Origin: Cherax quadricarinatus
Taxonomy: Eukaryota; Arthropoda; Malacostraca; Decapoda; Parastacidae
DNA length: 64,000 nucleotides
Direction of reading: 5' to 3'
Assembly (NCBI RefSeq): GCF_038502225.1
Contig: NC_091372.1
Coordinates: 2,753,617 to 2,817,616, forward strand
The notes beneath the pieces were generated by a model. It was not told the DNA's origin, did no database searches, and saw only the letters and a program-made list of their open reading frames with translations. Each line of letters opens with the position of its first letter. Positions within the stretch are counted from its first letter, which is position 1. The position numbers and the translations under genes were made by a program. Positions 9,954-23,544 of this stretch are shown here, piece after piece.

Positions 9954-12900
9954 TCTCCTCAAATATCCCCTCAACGCTCCTTCACTATCCACTCAACACT
10001 CCTTCACTATCCCTTCAACACTCCTCCACTATCCGCCCAACACTCCTCCACTATCCAATCGACACTCCACCACCAGCCGTTCACACTCGTCCACTATCCC
10101 CTCCACACTCCTCCACTATCCCCTCCACACTCCTCCACTATCCCCTCCACACTCCCCCACAATCCCCTCCACACTCCTCCACTCTCCCCTCCACACTCCT
10201 TCACTATCCCTTCCACACTCCTCTACTCTCCCCTCCACACTCCTTCACTATCCCCTCCACACTCCTCCACCACCCCTCCACACTCCTCCACCAACCCTCC
10301 ACACTCCTCCACCACCCCTCCAGACTCCTACACAGTCCCCTCCACACTCTTCCACTATCCCCTATACACTAATCCATTATCCCCTTCATTGTCCTCCAGA
10401 ATTACCTCCACACTCCTCTACTATCCCTTCCACACTCCTCCACCACCTCTCCACACCCCTCAGCCATACCGTGCACACTCGTCCTCTACCCCCACCACAC
10501 TCCTCCACTATCCCCTCCACACTCCACCACCACCCCTCTACACTACACACCACCACCACCCCTCTACACTACACACCACCACCACCCCTCTACACTCGTC
10601 TGCTATCCCCTCCACACTCCTCCACCACCAATTCACATTCCTCCACTACCCCTTCCACACTGCTCCACTATCCTCTTCACATTCGTCCAATATCTCCTCA
10701 ACAGTCCTGTAATATCACCTCCACACTCCTCCAATATCTCCTCCACTCTCCTCCAATATCCTTTTCACACTCCTCCATTATCTCCTCCACACTCCTGCAC
10801 TATCCTCTCCCCACTCCTCCACTATCCCCTCCACACTCCTCGACAGTGCCCTCCACACTCTTCCGCTATCCCCTCCTCACTCCTTTGCCACCCCTCCACA
10901 CTCCTCCACTATCCCCTCCATATCCTACCACCCTCTCCCCACTCCTCTCCTATTCTTTCCATACTCCTCCACAGACCCCTCCACACTCCTCCACTATCAC
11001 CTACACACTATCCATTATCCACTTCACACTCCTCCACAGTTATCTCGACACTCTTCTACTATCCCCTCCACACTCCTCCACCTGCTCTCCACACTCCTCC
11101 ACCATCCCCTGCACACACCTCCACAATTCCCTCCACACTCCTCTAATATCCTCTCCACACTCCTCCACTACCCCTCAATATTTCTACACTATCCTCTCCA
11201 CTCTCCTCCAATATCCTTTTTGCACTCCTCCATTATCTCCTCCACACTCCTTCACTATCCTCTCCACACTCCTCCACTATCCTCTCTGCACTCCTCAACA
11301 ATGCCCTCCACACTCCTCCACTATCCCCTCCTCACTCCTCCACCACCACCTCTATACACTCCTCCTCCACCCCTGCACACTCCTCCACTATCCCCTCCAC
11401 CCTGTTTTGCTACCCCTCAACACTCGTCTACTATCGTCTACACAGTCCACCACTACCCCTCCACACTCCTCCACACTCCTTCACTATCCCATCCACACTC
11501 TGCTGCCACCCCTCCACTCTCTTCCACTATGCCCTGTACACTCCTCCACCACCCCTCCAAACTTCTCCACAATCCTCTCCACACTCTTTTGCCACCCCTG
11601 AACACACATACCTACTAACCCCTCCACACTCCTCCACCACTCCTCCACCGTCCTCCACTATCCACTGCACACTCCTCCACAATCCCCTCCATACTCCTCT
11701 ACTATCCCCTCCACTCTGCTCCAATGTCCTCTTCTCACTCCTCCAATATCCCCTCCAAAGTCTTCTAATATCCCCTCCACACACTATCCCCTCCATGCTC
11801 CTCCACCATCCTCTCAAGACTCCTCCAATATCCCCTCAACACTCCTTCATTATCCCCTAAACGCTCCTTCACTATCCCCTCAACACTCCTTCACTATCCC
11901 CTCCACATTCCATCCCCATCCCTCCACATTCCCTATCCCTTCCACACTCCTCCACTATCCTCTCCACACTCGTCCAGTATCTCATCCACAGTCCTTTACT
12001 ATCCCCTCCACACTTCTCCAATATCCCCTCCACACTCCTCCACTATCCCCTCCACACTCCTCCACTATCCCCTCCACACTCCTCCACTATCCCCTCCACA
12101 CTCTTCCACCACCCCTCAACACACCTCGACTATTCTTTCCATACTCTTCCGCAATTCCCTCCTCACTCCTCTATCATCCTCTCCACACTCCTCCACCACC
12201 AATTCACACTTCTCCTCCACCCCCTCCACACTCCTCCACAATCCTATCCACACTCCACCACCACCCTTCCACACTCGTCCAATATCCCTTCCACACTCAT
12301 CCACAACCCCTCCAAATTCCTCTATCCCCTGCACAGTCCTTCACTACCCCGGGTACACTCCTCCACTAGCTTCTCCATGCTCGTCCAATATCTCCTCCAC
12401 ACTCCTCCAATATCCTCTCCACTCTCCTACAATATCCTCTTCACACTCCTCCACTATCCCCTACAACCTCCTCCACAATCCCCTCCTCACTCCTCCTCTG
12501 TCGCTTCCACACTCCTACACTATCCCCTCCACACTCCTCCACTATCCCCTCCACACTCCTCCACCACGACTCCACATTCCTCTATCCTATCCACACTCCT
12601 CCACTATCCCCTCCTGACTCCTGCACTATCTCTTCCACACTTCTCTTCTCTCCCCTCCACACTCGTCTACTCTCCTCTCCACAATCGTCCAATACCTCCT
12701 CCACACTCCTCCACTATCCCCTCCACACTCCTCCACTATCCCCTCCACACTCCTCTACCACCCCTTCACACTGCTCCACCATCCCTCCACACTCACCAAT
12801 ATCCTATCCACACTCCTCCACCATCCCTCATCACACATCTACTAACCCCTCCACGCTCCTCCACCACCTCTCCACTCTCCTCAACTACCCACTGCACACT

Positions 12901-13115
12901 CCTCCACCACCCCTGCACACTCCTCTACTATCCCCTCCACTATCCCCTCAACCCTCCTCCACTATCTGCTCAACACTCCTTCACTATTGTCTCCACGCTC
13001 CTCCACTATCCCCTCAACACTCCTTCAGTACCAGCTCAACACTCCTCCAGTATCTGCTCAACACTCCTTCACTATCCCCTCAACACTCTGCTATCACCCC
13101 GACACTCCTCCTAAG
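9953..13115. repeat. 22-bp C-rich minisatellite, right block
   Basis: Same array as 3105-6349, all with the C-rich strand on plus. A 559-codon open frame (9922-11601) and several shorter ones arise only because the unit lacks stop codons; three 22-bp units make a 22-residue Pro/Ser/His/Thr-rich pattern. Short ACACACCACCACCACCCCTC variants lie at 10530-10590. The array ends abruptly at GACACTCCTCCTAAG near 13115. Confidence 0.9.
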
Positions 13116-13513
13116 TCGAACAAAGGAGCTGCCGACCTCGATATAATCGCCAACTATGGCAGAATTTTTTAACTTTTCAATCATCAAATAAATCACATTT
13201 TCATTTATAGATTTAAATGCATAGATTTCTCTAAAACTTGTGCAGTGGTCGCTGTTGCCCGGCGGTGAGAGTAGCGACTCTCATTGCTGAGCTCCAGGTA
13301 TTAAACCCTGCACATTACTATAAAAAAATTTCTCTCTTTGTGTTTTGACACATTGCCAGATTCCATGTTTGCTTTCAAAGTCAAGGTTTAAAATAAATAT
13401 GGCTATTGATGGAAATACACAGGTTTTCCACACAGTGATTCACACGTAGGCATTCCTACATATTTTTAAAAAAATACCGAAATATCAAATTCATTAATCT
13501 TCTTATTGCTGCT

Positions 13514-13515
<2 letters not shown>
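13116..13515. other. Unique AT-rich spacer
   Basis: No open frame of note. A GC-richer patch (13245-13315) has a vague tRNA-like look, GGCGGTGAGAGTAG followed by GGTATTAAACCC, which could be a decayed SINE promoter, but it does not fit well enough to annotate. Confidence 0.4.
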
Positions 13516-13608
<93 letters not shown>

Positions 13609-13619
13609 TCACTCACTCA

Positions 13620-13666
<47 letters not shown>
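13516..13666. repeat. (AC)n microsatellite with (ACTC)n patch
   Basis: About 150 bp of AC dinucleotide interrupted by five ACTC units near 13604-13624. It runs directly into a 5'-truncated LINE piece at 13667. Confidence 0.95.
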
Positions 13667-13668
<2 letters not shown>

Positions 13669-14253
13669 GAGAACAGCATTCCGATACCTTAGTAAGGAAT
13701 CGTTCAAGACACTGTACACCGTGTATGTCAGGCCCATACTGGAGTATGCAGCACCTGTTTGGAACCCGCACTTGATAAAGCACGTCAAGAAACTAGAGAA
13801 AGTACAAAGGTTTGCCACAAGGTTAGTTCCAGAGCTAAGGGGAATGTCCTATGAAGAAAGATTAAGGGAAATCGGCCTGACGACACTGGAGGACAGGAGG
13901 GTCAGGGGAGACATGATAACGACATATAAAATACTGCATGGAATAGACAAGGTGGACAAAGACAGGATGTTCCAGGGAGGGGACACAGAAACAAGAGGCC
14001 ACAATTGGAAGTTGAAGACACAAATGAGTCAGAGAGATATTAGGAAGTATTTCTTCAGTCATAGAGTTGTAAGGCAGTGGAATAGCCTAGAAAATGACGT
14101 AGTGGAGGCAGGAACCATACACAGTTTTAAGACGAGGTTTGATAAAGCTCATGGAGCGGGGAGAGAGGGGGCCCAGTAGCAACCGGTGAAGAGGCGGGGC
14201 CAGGAGCTAAGACTCGACCCCTGCAACCACAAATAGGTGAGTACAAATAGGTG

Positions 14254-14258
<5 letters not shown>
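13667..14258 (+). pseudogene. CR1/L2-like LINE piece a (C-terminal part of RT and 3' end)
   Basis: The frame encodes the thumb and C-terminal region, from LRTAFRYLSKESFKTLYTVY through VWNPHLIKHVKKLEKVQRF, GDMITTYKIL and RKYFFSHRVVRQWNSL, to a stop near 14179. Catalytic RT motifs are missing. After the stop comes a GC-rich 3' UTR (GAGGCGGGGCCAGGAGCTA) and two copies of the 14-mer ACAAATAGGTGAGT, which merge into (AC)n. The 5' end begins directly at (AC)n. Confidence 0.85.

Positions 14259-14338
<80 letters not shown>
14259..14338. repeat. (AC)n microsatellite
   Basis: A pure AC run of about 80 bp between the 3' tail of LINE piece a and the truncated 5' end of piece b. Confidence 0.95.
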
Positions 14339-14341
<3 letters not shown>

Positions 14342-16041
14342 TTTAAGGAAGTTTTTACAGTAGAGACAGGAAGGGCTGTGGGAAGACAGCACAGAAGGGA
14401 ACATCAAGAGGGAATATACCAACAAGTGTTGGATGACATACGAACAACTGAGGAGGAGGTGAAGAAGCTCTTAAGTGACCTTGACACCTCAAAGGCGATG
14501 GGACCGGACAACATCTCCCCATGGGTCCTTAGAGAAGGAGCAGAGATGCTGTGTGTGCCTCTAACCACAATCTTCAACACATCCCTTGAAACTGGGCAAC
14601 TACCTGAGAAATGGAAGACAGCTAATGTAGTCCCCATATTTAAGAAAGGAAACAGAAACGAGGCACTAAACTACAGACCTGTGTCTCTGACATGTATTGT
14701 GTGCAAAGTCATGGAGAAGATTATCAGGAGGAGAGTGGTCAAACACCTGGAAAGGAACAAGATTATAAATGAAAACCAGCATGGGTTCATGGAAGGCAAA
14801 TCATGTATCACAAACCTCCTGGAGTTTTATGACAAGGTAACAGAAGTAAGACACGAGAGAGAGGGTTGGGTAGATTGCGTTTTCCTAGACTGCAGGAAGG
14901 CCTTTGACACAGTTCCCCACAAGAGATTAGTGCAGAAGCTGGAGGATCAGGCACACGTAAAAGGAAGGGCACTGCAATGGATAAGGGAATACCTGACAGG
15001 GAGGCAGCAACGAGTCATGGTACGTGAAGAGGTATCACAGTGGGCGCCTGTTACGAGCGGGGTCCCACAGGGGTCAGTTCTAGGACCAGTGCTATTTTTG
15101 ATATATGTGAACGACATGATGGAAGGAATAGACTCTGAAGTGTCCCTGTTCGCAGATGACGTGAAGTTGATGAGAAGAATTAAATCGGACGAGGATGAGG
15201 CAGGATTGCAAAGAGACCTGGAGAGGCTGGACATGTGGTCCAGTAACTGGCTTCTCGAATTCAATCCAACCAAATGCAAAATCATGAAGATTGGGGAGGG
15301 GCAAAGAAGACCGCAGACAGAGTATAGGCTAGGTGGACAAAGACTACAGACCTCACTCAGGGAGAAAGACCTTGGGGTGACCATAACACTGAGCACATCA
15401 CCAGAGGCACACATCAACCAAATAACCGCTGCAGCATATGGGCGCCTGGCAAACCTGAGAATAGCGTTCCGATACCTTAATAAGGAATCGTTCAAGACAC
15501 TGTACACTGTGTATGTTAGGCCCATACTGGAGTATGCAGCACCAGTCTGGAACCCACACCTGGTCAAGCACATCAAGAAGTTAGAGAAAGTACAAAAGTT
15601 TGCAACAAGGCTAGTCCCAGAGCTCAAGGGAATGTCGTACGAGGAAAGGTTAAGGGAAATCGGACTGACGACACTGGAGGACAGAAGGGTCAGGGGAGAC
15701 ATGATAACGACATACAAGATACTGCGGGGAATAGACAAGGTGGACAGAGATAGGATGTTCCAGAGAGGGGACACAGGGACAAGGGGTCACAACTGGAAGC
15801 TGAAGACTCAGACGAGTCACAGGGACGTTAGGAAGTATTTCTTCAGTCATAGAGTTGTCAGCAAGTGGAATAGCCTAGCAAGTGAAGTAGTGGAGGCAGG
15901 AACCATACATAGTTTTAAGAAGAGGTATGACAAAGCTCAGGAAGCAGAGAGAGAGAGGATCCAGTAGCGATCAGTGAAGAGGCGGGGCCAAGAGCTGAGT
16001 CTCGACCCCTGCAACCACAATTAGGTGAGTACAATTAGGTG

Positions 16042-16046
<5 letters not shown>
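14339..16046 (+). mobile_element. CR1/L2-like LINE piece b (RT to 3' end, 5'-truncated)
   Basis: The piece begins at (AC)n with AGATTTAAGGAAGTTTTTAC, encoding the FKEVFT segment just before RT, so endonuclease and 5' UTR are missing. It carries the ORF at 14378-15967 and ends with the 14-mer ACAATTAGGTGAGT twice, then (AC)n. An apparently identical copy lies at 18009-19716. Confidence 0.9.
14378..15967 (+). CDS. LINE reverse transcriptase, 529 codons, lacks endonuclease
   Basis: RT motifs in order: GPDNISPWVLREGAEM (42-57), NVVPIFKKGNRNEALNYRPV (83-102), FLDCRKAFDTVPHKRL (169-184, catalytic D171), SGVPQGSVLGPVLFLIYVND (227-246) and LFADDVKLM (257-265). The C-terminal region continues through NWLLEFNPTKC and RKYFFSHRVVSKWNSL to the stop. 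The frame is open, but the element lacks the upstream endonuclease, so it is a 5'-truncated, non-autonomous copy. The ATG used is the first downstream of the truncation and is not the family's own start. Similarity is to the CR1/L2/Jockey side of LINEs; the exact clade is not resolved. Confidence 0.85.
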   Translation: MGRQHRREHQEGIYQQVLDDIRTTEEEVKKLLSDLDTSKAMGPDNISPWVLREGAEMLCVPLTTIFNTSLETGQLPEKWKTANVVPIFKKGNRNEALNYRPVSLTCIVCKVMEKIIRRRVVKHLERNKIINENQHGFMEGKSCITNLLEFYDKVTEVRHEREGWVDCVFLDCRKAFDTVPHKRLVQKLEDQAHVKGRALQWIREYLTGRQQRVMVREEVSQWAPVTSGVPQGSVLGPVLFLIYVNDMMEGIDSEVSLFADDVKLMRRIKSDEDEAGLQRDLERLDMWSSNWLLEFNPTKCKIMKIGEGQRRPQTEYRLGGQRLQTSLREKDLGVTITLSTSPEAHINQITAAAYGRLANLRIAFRYLNKESFKTLYTVYVRPILEYAAPVWNPHLVKHIKKLEKVQKFATRLVPELKGMSYEERLREIGLTTLEDRRVRGDMITTYKILRGIDKVDRDRMFQRGDTGTRGHNWKLKTQTSHRDVRKYFFSHRVVSKWNSLASEVVEAGTIHSFKKRYDKAQEAERERIQ

Positions 16047-16116
<70 letters not shown>

Positions 16117-16241
16117 CACACACACACACACACAACACACACAACACACACAACACACACAACACACACAACACACACAACACACACAACACACACAACA
16201 CACACAACACACACAACACACACAACACACACAACACACAC

Positions 16242-16300
<59 letters not shown>

Positions 16301-16369
16301 CACACACACAACACACACACACAACACACACACACAACACACACACACACACAACACACACACACACAC

Positions 16370-16412
<43 letters not shown>
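16047..16412. repeat. (AC)n / (ACACAA)n-type compound microsatellite
   Basis: Pure AC runs enclose a regular 8-bp ACACACAA-type array (about 16135-16245) and further AC with occasional AAC. The counterpart at 19717-20089 differs in run lengths. Confidence 0.95.
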
Positions 16413-16415
<3 letters not shown>

Positions 16416-16768
16416 GTCAGGGGAGAGATGATAACGACATATAAAATACTGCGCGGAATAGACAAGGTGGACAAAGACAGGATGTTCCAGAGATGGGACA
16501 CAGACACAAGAGGTCACAATTGGAAGTTGAAGACTCAGATGAATCGAAGGGATGTTAGGAAGTATTTCTTCAGTCATAGAGTAGTCAAGTCGTGGAATAG
16601 TCTAGAAAGTGAAGTAGTGGAGGCGGGAACCATACATAGTTTTAAGGCGAGGTATGATATAGCTCATGTAGCAGGGAGAGAGAGGACCTAGTAGCAATCA
16701 GTGAAGAGGCGGGGCCAGGAGCTATGACTCGACCCCTGCAACCACAAATAGGTGAGTACAAATAGGTG

Positions 16769-16773
<5 letters not shown>
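16413..16773 (+). pseudogene. CR1/L2-like LINE piece c (short 3' end)
   Basis: Starts at (AC)n within the codons for RVRGEMITTYKIL and runs through RKYFFSHRVVKSWNSL to a stop near 16691, then a 3' UTR and two ACAAATAGGTGAGT copies. Only the last 90 or so codons of the family remain. A counterpart lies at 20090-20450. Confidence 0.85.
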
Positions 16774-16859
<86 letters not shown>

Positions 16860-16889
16860 CACACACAACACACACACACACACACACAC
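16774..16889. repeat. (AC)n microsatellite
   Basis: An AC run with two AACAC interruptions near 16858-16870, running straight into the ATGGTACGTGG start of piece d. Confidence 0.95.
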
Positions 16890-17916
16890 ATGGTACGTGG
16901 CGAGGTGTCAGAGTGGGCACCTGTGACCAGCGGGGTCCCACAGGGGTCAGTCCTAGGACCAGTGCTGTTTCTGGTATTTGTGAACGACATGACGGAAGGA
17001 ATAGACTCTGAGGTGTCCCTGTTTGCAGATGACGTGAAGTTGATGAGAAGAATACACTCGATCGAAGACCAGGCAGAACTACAAAGGGATCTGGACAGGC
17101 TGCAGACCTGGTCCAGCAATTGGCTCCTGGAGTTCAATCCCACCAAGTGCAAAGTCATGAAGATTGGGGAAGGGCAAAGAAGGCCGCAGACAGAGTACAG
17201 TCTAGGGGGTCAGAGACTACAAACCTCACTCAAGGAAAAAGATCTTGGGGTGAGTATAACACCAGGCACATCTCCTGAAGCGCACATCAACCAAATAACT
17301 GCTGCAGCATATGGGCGCCTAGCAAACCTCAGAACAGCATTCCGACATCTTAATAAGGAATCGTTCAGGACCCTGTACACCGTATACGTTAGGCCCATAT
17401 TGGAGTATGCGGCACCAGTTTGGAACCCACACCTAGCCAAGCACGTAAAGAAACTAGAGAAAGTGCAAAGGTTTGCAACAAGACTAGTCCCAGAGCTAAG
17501 AGGTATGTCCTACGAGGAGAGGTTAAGGGAAATCAACCTGACGACACTGGAGGACAGGAGAGATAGGGGGGACATGATAACGACATACAAAATACTGAGA
17601 GGAATTGACAAGGTGGACAAAGACAGGATGTTCCAGAGATTGGACACAGTAACAAGGGGACACAGTTGGAAGCTGAAGACACAGATGAATCACAGGGATG
17701 TTAGGAAGTATTTCTTCAGCCACAGAGTAGTCAGTAAGTGGAATAGTTTGGGAAGCGATGTAGTGGAGGCAGGATCCATACATAGCTTTAAGCAGAGGTA
17801 TGATAAAGCTCACGGCTCAGGGAGAGTGACCTAGTAGCGATCAGTGAAGAGGCGGGGCCAGGAGCTCGGACTCGACCCCCGCAACCTCAACTAGGTGAGT
17901 ACAACTAGGTGAGTAC
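16890..17916 (+). pseudogene. CR1/L2-like LINE piece d (RT motif B onward)
   Basis: The 314-codon frame begins in the codons for MVRGEVSEWAPVTSG just before motif B (SGVPQGSVLGPVLFLVFVND), has LFADDVKLM and runs to the C-terminus, but lacks motif A, so it cannot be catalytically active. The 3' UTR ends with two copies of ACAACTAGGTGAGT-type 14-mers, then (AC)n. Counterpart: 20549-21575. Confidence 0.85.
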
Positions 17917-18008
17917 ACACACACAACACACACAACACACACAACACACACAACACACACAACACACACAACACACACAACACACACAACACACACACAC
18001 ACACACAC
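17917..18008. repeat. (ACACACAA)n microsatellite, duplication junction
   Basis: About nine 8-bp ACACACAA units, then AC. This run joins the end of the first 3.67-kb unit to the start of the second. Confidence 0.95.
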
Positions 18009-20089
<2,081 letters not shown>

Positions 20090-20092
<3 letters not shown>

Positions 20093-20445
20093 GTCAGGGG
20101 AGAGATGATAACGACATATAAAATACTGCGCGGAATAGACAAGGTGGACAAAGACAGGATGTTCCAGAGATGGGACACAGACACAAGAGGTCACAATTGG
20201 AAGTTGAAGACTCAGATGAATCGAAGGGATGTTAGGAAGTATTTCTTCAGTCATAGAGTAGTCAAGTCGTGGAATAGTCTAGAAAGTGAAGTAGTGGAGG
20301 CGGGAACCATACATAGTTTTAAGGCGAGGTATGATATAGCTCATGTAGCAGGGAGAGAGAGGACCTAGTAGCAATCAGTGAAGAGGCGGGGCCAGGAGCT
20401 ATGACTCGACCCCTGCAACCACAAATAGGTGAGTACAAATAGGTG

Positions 20446-20450
<5 letters not shown>
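20090..20450 (+). pseudogene. CR1/L2-like LINE piece c', duplicate of 16413-16773
   Basis: Same short C-terminal coding remnant and the same two ACAAATAGGTGAGT copies at the 3' end; offset 3677 bp from piece c. Confidence 0.85.
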
Positions 20451-20518
<68 letters not shown>

Positions 20519-20548
20519 CACACACAACACACACACACACACACACAC
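20451..20548. repeat. (AC)n microsatellite
   Basis: Counterpart of 16774-16889, about 18 bp shorter. Confidence 0.95.
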
Positions 20549-21575
20549 ATGGTACGTGGCGAGGTGTCAGAGTGGGCACCTGTGACCAGCGGGGTCCCAC
20601 AGGGGTCAGTCCTAGGACCAGTGCTGTTTCTGGTATTTGTGAACGACATGACGGAAGGAATAGACTCTGAGGTGTCCCTGTTTGCAGATGACGTGAAGTT
20701 GATGAGAAGAATACACTCGATCGAAGACCAGGCAGAACTACAAAGGGATCTGGACAGGCTGCAGACCTGGTCCAGCAATTGGCTCCTGGAGTTCAATCCC
20801 ACCAAGTGCAAAGTCATGAAGATTGGGGAAGGGCAAAGAAGGCCGCAGACAGAGTACAGTCTAGGGGGTCAGAGACTACAAACCTCACTCAAGGAAAAAG
20901 ATCTTGGGGTGAGTATAACACCAGGCACATCTCCTGAAGCGCACATCAACCAAATAACTGCTGCAGCATATGGGCGCCTAGCAAACCTCAGAACAGCATT
21001 CCGACATCTTAATAAGGAATCGTTCAGGACCCTGTACACCGTATACGTTAGGCCCATATTGGAGTATGCGGCACCAGTTTGGAACCCACACCTAGCCAAG
21101 CACGTAAAGAAACTAGAGAAAGTGCAAAGGTTTGCAACAAGACTAGTCCCAGAGCTAAGAGGTATGTCCTACGAGGAGAGGTTAAGGGAAATCAACCTGA
21201 CGACACTGGAGGACAGGAGAGATAGGGGGGACATGATAACGACATACAAAATACTGAGAGGAATTGACAAGGTGGACAAAGACAGGATGTTCCAGAGATT
21301 GGACACAGTAACAAGGGGACACAGTTGGAAGCTGAAGACACAGATGAATCACAGGGATGTTAGGAAGTATTTCTTCAGCCACAGAGTAGTCAGTAAGTGG
21401 AATAGTTTGGGAAGCGATGTAGTGGAGGCAGGATCCATACATAGCTTTAAGCAGAGGTATGATAAAGCTCACGGCTCAGGGAGAGTGACCTAGTAGCGAT
21501 CAGTGAAGAGGCGGGGCCAGGAGCTCGGACTCGACCCCCGCAACCTCAACTAGGTGAGTACAACTAGGTGAGTAC
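20549..21575 (+). pseudogene. CR1/L2-like LINE piece d', duplicate of 16890-17916
   Basis: 314-codon frame identical to piece d, lacking RT motif A; offset 3659 bp. Ends with two AACTAGGTGAGTAC-type copies and then microsatellite. Confidence 0.85.
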
Positions 21576-21667
21576 ACACACACAACACACACAACACACA
21601 CAACACACACAACACACACAACACACACAACACACACAACACACACAACACACAACACACAACACAC

Positions 21668-21751
<84 letters not shown>

Positions 21752-21818
21752 GTACTAAACAAGGCAAGACTTCCCACCTCTACACACACAAACACTCACT
21801 CTCATAAACACACACACA

Positions 21819-21854
<36 letters not shown>

Positions 21855-21866
21855 AAATGGTAACTA

Positions 21867-21898
<32 letters not shown>

Positions 21899-22060
21899 AC
21901 ACTTGCATGCACATAGAACAGGTCAAGTGTCTAATCGACATGTGCCTAGGACCAAATGGTAACTAACACATGCATATACATATACACACATATACAACAG
22001 GCCTAGTGTCTAATCGACATGTGCCTAGGACAAAATGGTAGCTAACACACACACACACAC
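21576..22060. repeat. AC-rich compound microsatellite with an imperfect tandem repeat
   Basis: (ACACACAA)n and (AC)n up to 21749, then AC-rich DNA. From about 21853, AATGGTAACTAACAC and GTGTCTAATCGACATGTGCC alternate with AC runs about 2.5 times, a roughly 95-bp unit whose internal AC run varies. Confidence 0.85.
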
Positions 22061-22159
22061 ATTAAGACAGACATAGTTAGGAAAAAGTGTGTTTTCTGCT
22101 CGTCCCATAGAATTTCAACCATTTGAAATATTACATACGTACATACATGCAGAGAGAGC

Positions 22160-22380
22160 ATGGTACTTATTGTCAGTGTGTATAAGTCACACACTGACGA
22201 TTACAGGAACAAAATGCTCGATCTACTTAATGACCCAGATACCTACAAACCTCTCACAGCTAACCAAGTGGACAACCTTACTAAAACTTTTCTTCAAAGG
22301 ACTCGCCGCATTCTGAGGAACTCAGAACAAGGGAAGAAACTTCTGCACACCATACCCAGCAACCCCAGACCTGTAATAAA
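22160..22380 (+). pseudogene. PLE N-terminal coding piece
   Basis: Encodes DDYRNKMLDLLNDPDTYKPL and KKLLHTIPSNPRPVIK, the part of PLE proteins that normally precedes the LPYMYGLPKTHK block of RT. The frame is cut by about 85 bp of foreign sequence (22382-22467), after which the RT block resumes with MYGLPKTHKPG. Confidence 0.7.
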
Positions 22381-22381
22381 G

Positions 22382-22467
22382 TTGGTAGAATTACCGACAA
22401 TATGTAAAGTAAAAGGACACAAGTGCAACTAATGTGACATTTTATTGTGGCAACGTTTCGCTCTCCA
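22382..22467 (-). mobile_element. PLE-terminal fragment inserted in the PLE coding region
   Basis: The insert begins TTGGTAGAATTACCGAC and ends GGCAACGTTTCGCTCTCC. Read on the minus strand it gives a stem-like GGAGAGC followed by GAAACGTTGCC and ACAATAAAATGTCAC, the same order as the ends of other PLE copies here. It interrupts the frame between the N-terminal piece and RT. Confidence 0.55.
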
Positions 22468-23303
22468 GAATGTATGGCCTGCCAAAAACTCACAAGCCTG
22501 GTATCCCACTGAGGCCCATATCCTCGGGAATAGGCAGTGCTCCCCACCAGCTCTCAGGAATTCTCGCAAAACACCTCTCTAAACTCTTGGGCACTATCAG
22601 TCCAGCACATCTCAAACACTCGGGTGATCTTCTCAATCGCATTCGCAACATCAACATCAGGAACAAGAAACTTTCCAGCCTTGACGTGACTTCCCTATTC
22701 ACCAAAGTACCTACTACACAAGCCATCGATCTCTTGCGCAGGAAAATTGACGATTCACTTGATCTTCCTATTCCAGCCAGCGATTTCATCGACCTTGTTG
22801 AACTATGTGTTGGCTTTACGTGTTTCTCTTTCGAAAATCACCTCTTTCAGCAGACTTTTGGACTACCCATGGGTTCACCACTCAGTGCAGTCCTGGTGAA
22901 CCTATACATGGAACATCTAGAAGCCGAATGTTTCTCCACCATTATTCCTTCATCTGTCACCTGGCTCCGTTATGTTGACGACATTCTCCTCATAACTCCT
23001 AGATGCTTCGATGTTCAAGCTCTCCATGACAAACTCAACCAGGTCGAGTCTTCAATCCAGTTCACCCTTGAAGAAGAAGAAGAAGTCAACAACGCTCTTC
23101 CTTTCCTTGATGTTCTTTGCAAAGCTGACCACGAACTTCGTTTTAAAGTCTATCGAAAACCCACCAACCAAAACGATCTTCTCCACTTCTACTCTCACCA
23201 CAACACCAAAACTAAACGTGGTGTAATTATAGACTTCTTCCTGCGTGCACTCAGAATCTGCAGCAATGAGTTTCTTGAGGAAGAATGCACTATAATTGAA
23301 TAA
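22434..23303 (+). pseudogene. PLE reverse transcriptase
   Basis: RT blocks in order: MYGLPKTHKPGIPLRPI (13-29), SLDVTSLFTKVP (82-93, catalytic D84), GLPMGSPLSAVLVNLYME (143-160), WLRYVDDILLI (177-187, YVDD), NALPFLDV and VYRKPTNQND. These are the hallmarks of PLE RTs, which are telomerase-like. The first dozen residues of the frame come from the inserted fragment. The frame ends at a TAA near 23301; the natural continuation (YIFSKLHYPRHFIRDCRRRA) is in another frame, so there is a frameshift at about 23295. Confidence 0.85.
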
Positions 23304-23544
23304 GTACATATTTTCTAAACTCCACTATCCTCGTCACTTCATCAGAGACTGCAGACGACGGGCATTAAACATCTTCAACACACCCAGAGAAGACACTGCT
23401 GAGAAGAGATACATAGTCCTCCCCACCAACTCCATTGCCAAACACGTTTCCAACATCTTTTCCAATACCTCATTCCAAGTATCTACCTCCACAATCACGA
23501 CCATCAAGGACATTACCAGTGATAGACAGGACAAGCTCCACCCT

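Noticed and set aside
9922..11601. 559-codon open frame and others over the 22-bp array
   Set aside because: The C-rich unit has no stop in any frame; the proteins are pure Pro/Ser/His/Thr repeat with no domain and all frames are equally open.
16021..16577. Cys/Val- and Thr/His-rich ORFs over (AC)n
   Set aside because: Translated dinucleotide repeat extending into LINE antisense sequence.
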